The notes under the pieces: model-generated
Seen by the model: the letters and a program-made list of their open reading frames with translations, nothing else
Told to the model about the DNA's origin: nothing
Databases searched by the model: none
Shown: one piece after another, positions 41,770-52,696 of the stretch
Position numbering within the stretch: the first letter of the stretch is position 1
Layout of the letters: every line of letters starts with the position of its first letter
Assembly: GCF_002362315.1 (NCBI RefSeq)
Contig: NZ_MTZV01000006.1
Span: 2,232,001-2,296,000 of the forward strand
Length of the DNA stretch: 64,000 bases
Direction of reading: 5' to 3'
From: Paraburkholderia acidicola
GTDB taxonomy: Bacteria > Pseudomonadota > Gammaproteobacteria > Burkholderiales > Burkholderiaceae
Made by a program: the position numbers and the translations under genes

Positions 41770-43680
41770 ATGTACGACTTGCTGAAAACCATAGACGACC
41801 CGGCAGCCTTGCGCCGCCTCGATCGCCGCCAGTTGCAACCGCTTGCAGACGAGTTGCGCGCCTTCGTGCTCGACAGCGTATCGCAGACGGGCGGCCATCT
41901 GTCGTCCAACCTCGGCACTGTCGAGCTGACGATCGCGTTGCACTACGTGTTCGACACGCCGCGCGACCGGATCGTCTGGGACGTCGGCCATCAAACCTAT
42001 CCGCACAAAATCCTGACGGGCCGTCGTGAGCAGATGCACTCGTTGCGTCAGCAAGGCGGCATTTCGGGCTTTCCGCGTCGCACCGAGTCGGAATACGACA
42101 CGTTCGGCACGGCCCATTCGAGCACATCGATCTCGGCCGCACTCGGCATGGCGATCGCATCGAAGCTGCAGAACGACGAGCGTTACGCGATCGCTGTGAT
42201 CGGCGATGGCGCGATGACCGCGGGCATGGCCTTCGAAGCCATGAACAACGCCGGCGTCGCCGACGATGTACCGATGCTCGTGATCCTGAACGACAACGAC
42301 ATGTCGATCTCGCCGCCGGTCGGCGCGCTGAATCGCCATCTCGCGCGTCTGATGTCCGGCCGCTTCTATGCGGCTGCGCGCGCCGGCGTCGAACGCGTGC
42401 TGCGCGTCGCTCCGCCGATGCTCGACCTCGCGCGCAAACTCGAAGAACACGCGAAGGGCATGGTGATGCCGGCGACGTTGTTCGAAGAGTTTGGCTTTAA
42501 CTATATCGGCCCGATCGACGGTCACGATCTCGATTCGCTGATCCCGACGCTGCAAAACATCAAGGAGCTGCGCGGTCCGCAGTTCCTGCACGTCGTGACG
42601 AAGAAAGGCCAGGGCTACAAGCTCGCCGAAGCTGACCCGGTGCTGTATCACGGTCCCGGCAAGTTCAATCCGGCCGAAGGCATCAAGCCTTCGACAGCGC
42701 CTAGCAAGAAGACCTATACAACTGTGTTCGGCGAATGGCTGTGCGATGCCGCCGAACTCGACGCACGCGTGGTCGGCATTACGCCTGCCATGCGCGAAGG
42801 TTCGGGCATGGTCGAATTCGAGAAGCGTTTTCCGGATCGCTATTTCGACGTCGGCATCGCCGAGCAGCACGCGGTGACATTTGCAGGCGGTCTGGCCGCC
42901 GACGGCATGAAGCCTGTCGTTGCAATCTATTCGACGTTCCTGCAGCGCGCCTACGACCAGTTGATCCACGATGTCGCTTTGCAGAACCTGCCGGTGGTCT
43001 TCGCGATCGATCGCGCGGGTCTCGTCGGCGCGGACGGCGCCACGCATGCGGGTGCGTACGATCTCGCGTTCCTGCGCTGCATCCCGAACATGACGGTGAT
43101 GGCTGCATCGGATGAAAACGAATGCCGGCAGATGCTGTACACGGCATTGCAACAACCGAACCCAAGTGCCGTGCGCTATCCGCGCGGCGCCGGTACCGGC
43201 GTGGCGACCGTCAAGCAGATGGCGGCGATTCCGCTCGGTAAGGGTGAAGTGCGTCGCGAGACCTCGCAGGCGGCTGGCAAGCGCATCGCGATTCTCGCGT
43301 TTGGCACGATGGTAGCGCCGGCGCTCGCAGCAGCTGAGCAGCTCGATGCGACGGTGGCGAACATGCGCTTCGTGAAACCGCTCGATGCCGATCTGGTTCG
43401 TCGTCTGGCCGAAACGCATGATGCGATCGTCACCGTCGAAGAAGGCTGCGTGATGGGCGGCGCCGGTTCGGCCTGCGTGGAAGCCCTGCTGGCGAGTGGG
43501 GTTATCCACCCCGTACTACAATTGGGCCTCCCCGATCGCTTCATCGATCATGGTGATCCTGCAAAGTTGCTCGCTGAATGCGGTCTCGACGGCGCAGGTA
43601 TCGCGAAATCGATCCGTGAGCGTTTTCAGGATCACGCGGCCGGGGCCGTTGCAGGCCAGTCGGTGAAACGCGTCGCGTGA
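41770..43680 (+). CDS. dxs: 1-deoxy-D-xylulose-5-phosphate synthase
   Basis: 636 residues from ATG 41770 (MYDLLKTIDDPAALRRLD). Thiamine diphosphate site GDGAMTAGMAFEAMNNAG (~150) and transketolase domain IAEQHAVTFAGGLA and DRAGLVGADGATHAG (~417) are intact. It makes DXP from pyruvate and glyceraldehyde-3-phosphate, the entry step of the MEP isoprenoid route. There are 96 bases after ispA, in which TACAAT (41755-41760) may be an additional -10 element. The operon probably ends here. Confidence 0.95.
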   Translation: MYDLLKTIDDPAALRRLDRRQLQPLADELRAFVLDSVSQTGGHLSSNLGTVELTIALHYVFDTPRDRIVWDVGHQTYPHKILTGRREQMHSLRQQGGISGFPRRTESEYDTFGTAHSSTSISAALGMAIASKLQNDERYAIAVIGDGAMTAGMAFEAMNNAGVADDVPMLVILNDNDMSISPPVGALNRHLARLMSGRFYAAARAGVERVLRVAPPMLDLARKLEEHAKGMVMPATLFEEFGFNYIGPIDGHDLDSLIPTLQNIKELRGPQFLHVVTKKGQGYKLAEADPVLYHGPGKFNPAEGIKPSTAPSKKTYTTVFGEWLCDAAELDARVVGITPAMREGSGMVEFEKRFPDRYFDVGIAEQHAVTFAGGLAADGMKPVVAIYSTFLQRAYDQLIHDVALQNLPVVFAIDRAGLVGADGATHAGAYDLAFLRCIPNMTVMAASDENECRQMLYTALQQPNPSAVRYPRGAGTGVATVKQMAAIPLGKGEVRRETSQAAGKRIAILAFGTMVAPALAAAEQLDATVANMRFVKPLDADLVRRLAETHDAIVTVEEGCVMGGAGSACVEALLASGVIHPVLQLGLPDRFIDHGDPAKLLAECGLDGAGIAKSIRERFQDHAAGAVAGQSVKRVA

Positions 43681-43847
43681 CGCGCTCGCTATCCCGGTCA
43701 TAGCAAACTCCAACTTGAATCGATGGGCTGTGCGGCCCATCATGCACCGCCGGCCTGTGCCGGCGTTTGCCGTTGTGTGAGCAATGGAATAGAGCGGCGT
43801 TCACGCCGTTATATGTTCATAACCGCGCGACTCGTGAGGACATGAAG

Positions 43848-44654
43848 ATGAACCAGATGAATCCCGCCTTTGTGATGCCCGACGTGCAGAGCACGCTCGA
43901 TACGCGCCAGATTCCGATTCAACGGGTTGGCGTGAAGGCGGTGCGACATCCGGTGATCGTGCGCACGCAAACGGGCGAAGCGCAGCCTACCGTCGGTACG
44001 TGGAACCTCGATGTCCATCTGCCCGCCGACCAGAAGGGCACGCATATGTCGCGCTTCGTCGCGCTGCTCGAAGAGAACCGCGTGCCGCTCGATACGACGG
44101 CGTTTCGCACGATGCTCGCCTCGATGCTCGAAAAGCTCGAGGCTGAGGCGGGGCGTATCGAAGTCTCGTTCCCGTATTTCGTCAGCAAGGTGGCGCCGGT
44201 GTCGGGCGTGCAGAGTCTGCTCGATTACGAAGTGACGCTGACCGGCGAAACGCGCCATGGCGTGACGCGCGTGTTTCTCAAGGTGCTCGTGCCGGTGACG
44301 AGCCTGTGCCCGTGCTCGAAGAAGATTTCGCAGTACGGTGCGCACAACCAGCGCTCGCACGTGACGATCGATGCGGAACTCGCCGGCGACGTAGCAGTGG
44401 AAGAGCTGATCCGTATCGCCGAAGAGGAAGCGTCGTGCGAACTATGGGGCCTGCTCAAGCGTCCGGACGAGAAGTTCGTGACCGAGCGTGCGTATGAGAA
44501 TCCGAAGTTCGTTGAAGACCTGGTGCGTGACGTTGCACAACGGTTGAACGCGGATGAGCGCATCGTCGCGTACGTGCTTGAAGCCGAGAACTTCGAGTCG
44601 ATCCACAATCACAGCGCGTATGCACTGATCGAACACGACAAGCGCGTGCGTTAA
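43848..44654 (+). CDS. folE2: GTP cyclohydrolase FolE2 (type IB)
   Basis: 268 residues from ATG 43848, chosen because GTGAGGA lies 7 bases before it; ATG 43842 would be too close. The type IB active-site region TSLCPCSKKISQYGAHNQRSH (split here as SLCPCSKKI and SQYGAHNQRSH, ~150-170) is intact, with its catalytic Cys. FolE2 converts GTP to dihydroneopterin triphosphate for folate or queuosine precursors and can use metals other than zinc. No Zur site is obvious upstream. A good terminator follows. Confidence 0.92.
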   Translation: MNQMNPAFVMPDVQSTLDTRQIPIQRVGVKAVRHPVIVRTQTGEAQPTVGTWNLDVHLPADQKGTHMSRFVALLEENRVPLDTTAFRTMLASMLEKLEAEAGRIEVSFPYFVSKVAPVSGVQSLLDYEVTLTGETRHGVTRVFLKVLVPVTSLCPCSKKISQYGAHNQRSHVTIDAELAGDVAVEELIRIAEEEASCELWGLLKRPDEKFVTERAYENPKFVEDLVRDVAQRLNADERIVAYVLEAENFESIHNHSAYALIEHDKRVR

Positions 44655-44679
44655 TCGTAGGGTTCGTTTTAGTGGAAGA

Positions 44680-44704
44680 GCGGCCGTTATAGCGGCCGCT
44701 TTTT
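44680..44704 (+). terminator. Intrinsic terminator of folE2
   Basis: GCGGCCG / CGGCCGC with a 6-base TTATAG loop and a TTTTT run. It lies between the convergent folE2 and tsaD genes, 25 bases after the folE2 stop. Confidence 0.85.
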
Positions 44705-44721
44705 CGTTTACGGCGCGGCGT

Positions 44722-45747
44722 TTATCGCGCGAGCGATGCCAGATCCCAGCGCGGCTTCACGGTGAACGCGTAGTCCTTGCCCGCCTGCGAAGGCCAGCGC
44801 TGCAGCCGCAGCGCGCCTGCAAGCGCGATCATCGCGCCGTTGTCGGTGCACAGCGACAGGTCCGGGTAATGGACATCGAAGCCGCGCTTTTTCGCCGCCG
44901 CTGACAACGCATCGCGCAGTTGCCGGTTCGCTCCTACACCACCTGCCACGACGAGCCGTTTGAGCTGCGTGCGCTTGAGCGCTGCAAGCGATTTTGCTAC
45001 GAGGACATCGACGGCGGCATCGACGAAACCGCGCGCGAGATCGGCCTTGTCCTGCTCGCAGACGTTGGTGCCGAGCTTCTTCACGTGTGTGAGTACCGCG
45101 GTCTTGAGACCGCTGAAGCTGAAGTCGAGATCGCCGGAATGCAGCATCGGTCGTGGCAGCGCGACGGCGCCCGGCGTGCCGAACTCCGCCATTCTCGAGA
45201 CTTCAGGGCCGCCTGGGTAACCGAGGCCGAGTAGCTTGGCGGTCTTGTCGAAGGCTTCGCCGGCGGCGTCGTCGAGCGTTTCGCCGAGTGTTTCGTAAAC
45301 GCCGACGTCGGTGACGCGCATCAGTTGCGTGTGTCCGCCGGAGACCAGCAGCGCGACGAACGGAAACGGCGGCGGCTCGTCCACCAGCAGCGGCGACAGC
45401 AGATGCCCTTCGAGATGATGGATGCCGACCGTGGGCTTGTCCCATGCCATCGCGAGTGCGTTGGCGATGCTTGCGCCCACCAGCAGCGCGCCTGCAAGAC
45501 CCGGTCCTTGCGTATAGGCAATCGCGTCGATGTCGCCGCGTGCACGGCCCGATTGCGCGAGCACTTCTTCGAGCAGCGGCAACGCGCGCCGGATGTGATC
45601 GCGCGACGCAAGCTCGGGCACCACACCGCCGTACTCCCGGTGCATGGCTATCTGCGAATGCAGCGCGTGCGCAAGCAGACCGCGCTCGGTGTCGTAGAGC
45701 GCAAGGCCGGTTTCGTCGCAGGAGCTTTCGATGCCGAGAACGAGCAT
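44722..45747 (-). CDS. tsaD: tRNA N6-threonylcarbamoyladenosine transferase
   Basis: 341 residues from ATG 45745-45747 (MLVLGIESSCDETGLALYD). The ASKHA-fold start, metal-binding GIHHLEGHLLSPL (~108-120, HxxxH), LVSGGHTQLM and VVAGGVGANRQLRDAL are all in place. TsaD with TsaB, TsaE and TsaC makes t6A37 in ANN-decoding tRNAs, an essential modification. A longer frame start at 45897 was not used. It is divergent from the BaiN-like flavoprotein. Confidence 0.95.
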   Translation of the reverse strand: MLVLGIESSCDETGLALYDTERGLLAHALHSQIAMHREYGGVVPELASRDHIRRALPLLEEVLAQSGRARGDIDAIAYTQGPGLAGALLVGASIANALAMAWDKPTVGIHHLEGHLLSPLLVDEPPPFPFVALLVSGGHTQLMRVTDVGVYETLGETLDDAAGEAFDKTAKLLGLGYPGGPEVSRMAEFGTPGAVALPRPMLHSGDLDFSFSGLKTAVLTHVKKLGTNVCEQDKADLARGFVDAAVDVLVAKSLAALKRTQLKRLVVAGGVGANRQLRDALSAAAKKRGFDVHYPDLSLCTDNGAMIALAGALRLQRWPSQAGKDYAFTVKPRWDLASLAR

Positions 45748-45850
45748 GGTCGGTGGGTGGTGCAGGGCGCCGGAGCGGGCGTCCGCATGGTCAGAAAGAA
45801 GCCTGAAAGTATAGCAGTGGGGGAAAAGGGCCGCAGGTACAATGCGCGCC

Positions 45851-47068
45851 ATGGAATCTTTCGATATCGCGGTCATCGGCGCAGGCGCGGCGGGCATGAT
45901 GTGTGCGGCGGTTGCCGGTCAGCTCGGACGGCGCGTCGTGTTGATCGACCATGCGCCTCGCCTCGCGGAGAAAATCCGCATTTCAGGCGGCGGTCGCTGC
46001 AACTTCACGAATCTGCACGCGGGGCCGGCCAATTATCTGTCGGCGAATCCGCATTTTTGCCGCTCGGCGCTGGCCCGCTATACGCCGCGCGATTTCATGG
46101 CGCTGCTCAAGCGTCATCGCGTGACATGGCATGAAAAGCACAAAGGGCAGTTGTTCTGCGACCAGTCGAGCGATGCCGTCATCGATGTACTGAAAAACGA
46201 GTGCGACGCAGGCGGGATTGCCTGGCGCCGGCCACTTGCGGTCGAGCAGGTCACGCGCAACGCGGACAACGGCTTCATGCTCGATACTGGTGCAGGGCAG
46301 ATCGGCGCCCGCGCCCTGGTAATCGCTACCGGCGGTCTGTCGATCCCCAAGATCGGCGCCACCGACTTTGCCTATCGTCTGGCAAAACAGTTTGGCCACA
46401 AGCTGATCGACACGCGCCCTGCACTCGTCCCTCTGACTTTCGCCGCAGCCGACTGGGAGCCGTTCGCTGCGTTGTCGGGTGTGTCGCTCGAGGTCCGGGT
46501 CAGCACCGGCGGGAAGAAGACGGGCGGTGAGTTCGTCGAGGACCTGCTGCTTACCCACCGCGGGCTATCGGGCCCCGGCGTGCTGCAGATTTCGAGCTTC
46601 TGGCAACCCGGCGAGCCGATTCACGTGGACCTGCTGCCCGAGCACGACGCCGAGGCCGCCTTGCTGGAGGCGAAGGCCGGTTCGAAGCGCCAGATCGTCA
46701 ACCTGCTGGCGGACTGGGTGCCGGCACGGCTTGCCCATGTCTGGCTGGAAACCCACCGTGTCGCCGCCGACGCCCGAGTGGCCGATCTGCCGGATCGCAC
46801 CTTGCGCGGTATCGGTGAGGCGCTGTCGCGCTGGACGCTCACGCCGAACGGTACCGAGGGCTACCGCAAGGCCGAAGTCACACGAGGCGGCGTCGATACG
46901 CGGGAGCTGTCGTCATCGACGATGATGAGCGCCCGGGTGCCCGGGTTGTACTTTATCGGCGAAGCCGTCGACGTCACGGGCTGGCTCGGCGGCTACAACT
47001 TCCAGTGGGCGTGGGCTTCCGGCGTGGCGGCGGGCCAGGCTGCCGCGGAGCACGTTCGCGGGGCTTGA
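45851..47068 (+). CDS. HI0933/BaiN-family NAD(P)/FAD flavoprotein
   Basis: 405 residues from ATG 45851 (MESFDIAVIGAGAAGMMCAA); ATG 45842 is an alternative that adds only MRA. FAD motif GAGAAGM, KIRISGGGRCNFTNLHAG (~45) and late YFIGEAVDVTGWLGGYNFQWAWASG (~375) are diagnostic of the YhiN/HI0933 family. The family includes BaiN, a bile-acid oxidoreductase, but the role in proteobacteria is unknown. It sits between tsaD and rpsU. A TACAAT box (45838-45843) right before the ATG suggests a very short leader. Confidence 0.85.
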   Translation: MESFDIAVIGAGAAGMMCAAVAGQLGRRVVLIDHAPRLAEKIRISGGGRCNFTNLHAGPANYLSANPHFCRSALARYTPRDFMALLKRHRVTWHEKHKGQLFCDQSSDAVIDVLKNECDAGGIAWRRPLAVEQVTRNADNGFMLDTGAGQIGARALVIATGGLSIPKIGATDFAYRLAKQFGHKLIDTRPALVPLTFAAADWEPFAALSGVSLEVRVSTGGKKTGGEFVEDLLLTHRGLSGPGVLQISSFWQPGEPIHVDLLPEHDAEAALLEAKAGSKRQIVNLLADWVPARLAHVWLETHRVAADARVADLPDRTLRGIGEALSRWTLTPNGTEGYRKAEVTRGGVDTRELSSSTMMSARVPGLYFIGEAVDVTGWLGGYNFQWAWASGVAAGQAAAEHVRGA

Positions 47069-47095
47069 CGAGACCGTGTCTTTGTGCAGAACGTC

Positions 47096-47104
47096 TGCTA
47101 TAAT
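47096..47104 (+). promoter_or_regulatory. Extended -10 promoter of rpsU
   Basis: TG-C-TATAAT is a perfect extended -10 element 32 bases before the rpsU ATG. No matching -35 element is visible, as expected for extended -10 promoters. Confidence 0.6.
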
Positions 47105-47136
47105 CGTCAATCTTTGCCAAGCTCCGTTATTGAAAA

Positions 47137-47349
47137 ATGACGACTGTCCGCTTAAAAGAGAACGAACCCTTCGAAGTCGCGATGCGCCGTTTCAAGCGCA
47201 CGATCGAGAAGAACGGTTTGTTGACCGAACTTCGGGCGCGCGAGTTTTACGAGAAGCCAACGGCCGAACGTAAGCGCAAGAAGGCGGCAGCGGTGAAGCG
47301 TCATTTCAAGCGGTTGCGCAGCCAGATGCTGCCAAAGAAGTTTTACTGA
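47137..47349 (+). CDS. rpsU: 30S ribosomal protein S21
   Basis: 70 residues, the normal size. It is basic, with FEVAMRRFKRTIEKNGLL and the C-terminal KKAAAVKRHFKRLRSQ. S21 helps mRNA selection on the 30S platform. It opens the rpsU-yqeY-dnaG-rpoD macromolecular-synthesis cluster but has its own extended -10 promoter and a terminator 145 bases later, so it is largely an independent unit. Confidence 0.96.
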   Translation: MTTVRLKENEPFEVAMRRFKRTIEKNGLLTELRAREFYEKPTAERKRKKAAAVKRHFKRLRSQMLPKKFY

Positions 47350-47493
47350 TTCTGGCGTTGCCGCAGCCCAGGGGCTTCCGGCAGCAGATCCACCAACCGG
47401 CAACCGGCGGCACCCCACGGCGCCGCAAGCGGAACAGCCAGGCCTGCGAGGCCGTCATGGTAAGGCCGCATCCACTACGCGCAATCGCGCCGA

Positions 47494-47524
47494 CCCGCTT
47501 GAGGACACTCCCAAGCGGGTTTTT
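47494..47524 (+). terminator. Intrinsic terminator downstream of rpsU
   Basis: CCCGCTTG / CAAGCGGG stem with a 10-base loop followed by TTTTT. It lies between rpsU and yqeY and probably reduces read-through into the latter. Confidence 0.85.
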
Positions 47525-47600
47525 GTGTTGATGCACAAAGCTTTCCGTGTCTGTCGGTGCTTTTCCGTGTTTTTGCAACTTCCAACGCATCAGGTGAGCA

Positions 47601-48047
47601 ATGAGTCTCAAGGAACAGATCACTGAGGACATGAAAGCGGCCATGCGGGCGCGCGAGACCGACCGTCTCGGCACGATCCGCCTGCTGCTGGCCGCGATCA
47701 AGCAGCGTGAAGTCGACGAGCGCATCACGCTCGACGACGCGGCCGTGACCGCCGTGATCGACAAGATGATCAAGCAGCGGAAAGATTCGATCAGCCAGTT
47801 CGAAGCGGCCAGCCGCGACGATCTCGTCGCCAAGGAAAACGCCGAACTGGTCGTGCTGTCGGCGTATATGCCCGCGCAACTCTCCGCCGACGAAGTCGCC
47901 GCCGAGGTGCAGGCTGCTGTCGCGCAGACCGGTGCCGCCGGCCCGCAGGACATGGGCAAGGTAATGGGTGTGCTGAAGCCGAAGCTGGCGGGCCGTACTG
48001 ACATGACGGCAGTCTCCGCGCAGGTTAAAGCCGCGCTCAGCAAGTAA
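47601..48047 (+). CDS. yqeY: GatB/YqeY domain protein
   Basis: 148 residues. SLKEQITEDMKAAMRARETDRL and a helical C-terminal domain (VAQTGAAGPQDMGKVMGVLKPK) match YqeY, which resembles the tail of the GatB amidotransferase subunit. YqeY is thought to bind tRNA; its function is not settled. A good RBS (GTGAG) precedes ATG 47601. It lies between rpsU and dnaG, the usual place in beta-proteobacteria. Confidence 0.9.
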   Translation: MSLKEQITEDMKAAMRARETDRLGTIRLLLAAIKQREVDERITLDDAAVTAVIDKMIKQRKDSISQFEAASRDDLVAKENAELVVLSAYMPAQLSADEVAAEVQAAVAQTGAAGPQDMGKVMGVLKPKLAGRTDMTAVSAQVKAALSK

Positions 48048-48118
48048 CTTCCGGTTTCAGGCCATGCGACTCAGGCGAGCCGCGTGGCCTGTCTGTTTTC
48101 AGGGCATCGTCGTATAAC

Positions 48119-49978
48119 GTGATTCCGCACTCGTTTCTGCAGGACCTGCTCAACCGCGTCGATATCGTCGACGTGGTGGGCAAGTACGTCCAGCTGAAAA
48201 AGGGCGGCGCGAATTTCATGGGGCTGTGCCCGTTTCATAACGAGAAGAGCCCTTCGTTCACCGTTAGTCCGACTAAGCAGTTCTACCATTGCTTCGGGTG
48301 CGGCGCGCATGGCACGGCCATCGGTTTTCTGATGGAGCACGCGGGGCTGACGTTCCCTGAGGCGGTCAACGATCTGGCGCAGTCGGTGGGTTTGACGGTG
48401 CCGCGTGAGGAATCGCTGGCGCGCGGTAGCGGTGGCTATGCACCGGCGGCGTCGAAAGCGGTGACGACGGCGTTGTCGGACGTGATGCAGGTGGCCTGCG
48501 ACTTCTACCGCAAGCAGTTGCGCGGGGCGCCGAACGCAATCGAGTACCTCAAGAAGCGCGGCCTGACCGGCGAGATCGCGGCCCGTTTCGGACTCGGTTA
48601 CGCGCCCGACGGCTGGCAGAGCCTCGAAGCGACATTCCCCAACTATCGGGACGATGCGCTGGTCGAAGCGGGGCTCGTTATCGTCAGTGAAAAGGCCGAC
48701 ACGCAAGGCGAGGCGCGCCGCTACGACCGGTTTCGCGAGCGGATCATGTTTCCGATCCGCAATGTGAAGGGCCAGGTGATTGGCTTCGGCGGCCGGGTGC
48801 TGGACGGCGGTGAGCCCAAGTATTTGAATTCGCCGGAAACGCCGCTATTTAACAAGGGTAGCGAGCTGTACGGCCTGTTCGAGGCGCGGCTCGCGATTCG
48901 CGAACAGCATTACGTGCTGGTGGTCGAAGGCTACATGGATGTGGTGGCGCTTGCGCAGCTCGGCTTTCAGAACGCCGTGGCGACGCTTGGCACGGCCTGC
49001 ACGCCAATTCATGTGCAGAAACTGATGCGCCAGACCGAGACGGTGATTTTCAGCTTCGACGGCGATTCGGCGGGGCGGCGCGCTGCAAGGCGTGCGCTCG
49101 ATGCGTGTTTGCCGCATGCGGCGGACAACCGTACGATCCGCTTTCTGTTCCTGCCATCCGAGCACGACCCGGACAGCTTTGTGCGCGAGTTTGGCACAGA
49201 GGGGTTCGCCGAACAGGTCGAACGGGCGATGCCGCTGTCGCAGTTCATGTTGAACGAAGTGCTGGCGGGCAAGGAGCTGGACCAGCCGGAAGGCCGCGCA
49301 CGTGCGCTCTTCGACGCGAAACCGCTGCTGCAGGCGCTGCCGGCCAACGCGCTGCGGGCGCAGATCATGCATATGTTCGCGGACCGGCTCGATGTGCCGT
49401 TCGACGAAGTGGCGGCGTTGTGCGAGGTCGATGCGCGGATTGCCGCCGCAGCGCGCAGCGCGCCGGCCCGCAAGGACCGCCGCAGCGTGACCGGGATCGA
49501 GCAGCGGGCGTTGCGCAATCTGGTTATGCATCCGCGCATTGTTGCGACACTCGATGACGATACTGAGCACGCGCTGGTGACCATTACCCGGCACGGCGAG
49601 CTCTTCGAAGAGGTGGCCACGCATGCTCGCGCGCTGGGCGAAGCGGCTGAATTCCAGTTGCTTTCGGACCTGTTGCGGAATGGGGAAAACGCCCCCACCT
49701 TCGAGGAAATCTTTCGCGAAATTCTGGACTATGATGAAAACGTCCGGGATCTGTTGCTAAAGGATCCGGAGGACACCAACATTGCTGAAGAGCGCCGCGA
49801 GCACGAGCGGCTGGCGGGCGAGGAACTGAAGGCGGCGATCCTGAAGATGCGTTACGACGCGTACTGCGACCGGCTCGAACAGCTGTCGCGGCAGTCGAAA
49901 CATACCCCCGAAGAATTCGTGGAACTGACGGAATTGAATCAGAAACGGGCTGACATGAAACGTCAGCTCGGGCTGTAA
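48119..49978 (+). CDS. dnaG: DNA primase
   Basis: 619 residues from a GTG start at 48119 (MIPHSFLQDLLNRVDIVDVV). The zinc-binding domain is LCPFHNEKSPSF...FYHCFGCGAHG (~40-65; CHC2). The TOPRIM domain contains VVEGYMDVVALAQLGFQNAV (~267) and FSFDGDSAGRRAARRALD (~311). The C-terminal DnaB-interaction domain is present. It makes RNA primers at the replication fork. It is followed closely by rpoD. Confidence 0.95.
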   Translation: MIPHSFLQDLLNRVDIVDVVGKYVQLKKGGANFMGLCPFHNEKSPSFTVSPTKQFYHCFGCGAHGTAIGFLMEHAGLTFPEAVNDLAQSVGLTVPREESLARGSGGYAPAASKAVTTALSDVMQVACDFYRKQLRGAPNAIEYLKKRGLTGEIAARFGLGYAPDGWQSLEATFPNYRDDALVEAGLVIVSEKADTQGEARRYDRFRERIMFPIRNVKGQVIGFGGRVLDGGEPKYLNSPETPLFNKGSELYGLFEARLAIREQHYVLVVEGYMDVVALAQLGFQNAVATLGTACTPIHVQKLMRQTETVIFSFDGDSAGRRAARRALDACLPHAADNRTIRFLFLPSEHDPDSFVREFGTEGFAEQVERAMPLSQFMLNEVLAGKELDQPEGRARALFDAKPLLQALPANALRAQIMHMFADRLDVPFDEVAALCEVDARIAAAARSAPARKDRRSVTGIEQRALRNLVMHPRIVATLDDDTEHALVTITRHGELFEEVATHARALGEAAEFQLLSDLLRNGENAPTFEEIFREILDYDENVRDLLLKDPEDTNIAEERREHERLAGEELKAAILKMRYDAYCDRLEQLSRQSKHTPEEFVELTELNQKRADMKRQLGL

Positions 49979-50001
49979 GCAGAGAGGGGCTGAAACCGAG
50001 G

Positions 50002-50010
50002 TGCTATAAT
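50002..50010 (+). promoter_or_regulatory. Extended -10 promoter upstream of rpoD
   Basis: TG-C-TATAAT, identical to the rpsU element, lies 47 bases before the rpoD ATG, in the 78-base gap after dnaG. It suggests that rpoD is transcribed from its own promoter in addition to read-through. Confidence 0.6.
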
Positions 50011-50056
50011 AAAAGGTTTTCAGCGGTTTGTTTTCCAAGGCAAAAGGCGAATTGCA

Positions 50057-52465
<2,409 letters not shown>

Positions 52466-52494
52466 TCGTACGCGGCGGTTATCGCTGCGACACA

Positions 52495-52547
52495 GGGACC
52501 TCCCGGTCGTTTTGCGCAAGCAGAGCGATCCACGGAGGTCCCTTTTT
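52495..52547 (+). terminator. Terminator of rpoD
   Basis: GGGACCTCC (52495-52503) and GGAGGTCCC (52534-52542) pair perfectly over 9 bp and are followed by TTTTT. The 30-base loop is unusually long but the T-run is clean. Confidence 0.75.
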
Positions 52548-52578
52548 CATGTAAGATGTCGCGCAGTCTATGAACACA

Positions 52579-52602
52579 GACCCGGACTCAACCGGGTCTT
52601 TT
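52579..52602 (+). terminator. Second terminator-like hairpin, 6 bases before the tRNA gene
   Basis: GACCCGG / CCGGGTC with a 6-base ACTCAA loop is followed by TTTT. It ends only 6 bases before the tRNA starts, so it is either a second rpoD terminator or part of the pre-tRNA leader. Its place relative to the tRNA promoter is unclear. Confidence 0.55.
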
Positions 52603-52608
52603 CGTTTC

Positions 52609-52696
52609 GGGCCGGACGCCGTGCTGGTTGCAGGCAGCGGACTCATAATCCGCCTCAGAAATGACACCGTGGGTTCGAATCCCACCCGGCCCACCA
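52609..52696 (+). tRNA. tRNA-like gene, anticodon CAU, with a long (class II) variable arm
   Basis: The fold is complete: acceptor GGGCCGG / CCGGCCC (7 bp, perfect), D-stem GCC / GGC, anticodon stem GCGGA / TCCGC around loop CTCATAA, T-arm GTGGG-TTCGAAT-CCCAC, discriminator A and encoded CCA. The region between anticodon and T stems is 15 bases and forms a mini-stem TCA-GAAA-TGA, a class II variable arm, which Met and Ile tRNAs do not have. Position 8 is A rather than the nearly universal T, and position 14 is T rather than A, as if that tertiary pair were swapped. The D-loop keeps GG (TGGTTGCA). It could be a CAU-reading Met/Ile-type tRNA, a class II tRNA with altered anticodon, or a non-translating relative. 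The length is 88 with CCA. Confidence 0.75.

Noticed and set aside
40561..43509. 982-codon open frame on the minus strand
   Set aside because: It is the shadow of xseB, ispA and dxs, all of which have intact catalytic motifs on the plus strand.
52609..52696. Calling this an ordinary tRNA-Met or tRNA-Ile2
   Set aside because: The 15-base variable arm and A8/T14 do not fit class I Met or Ile tRNAs, so identity is left open.
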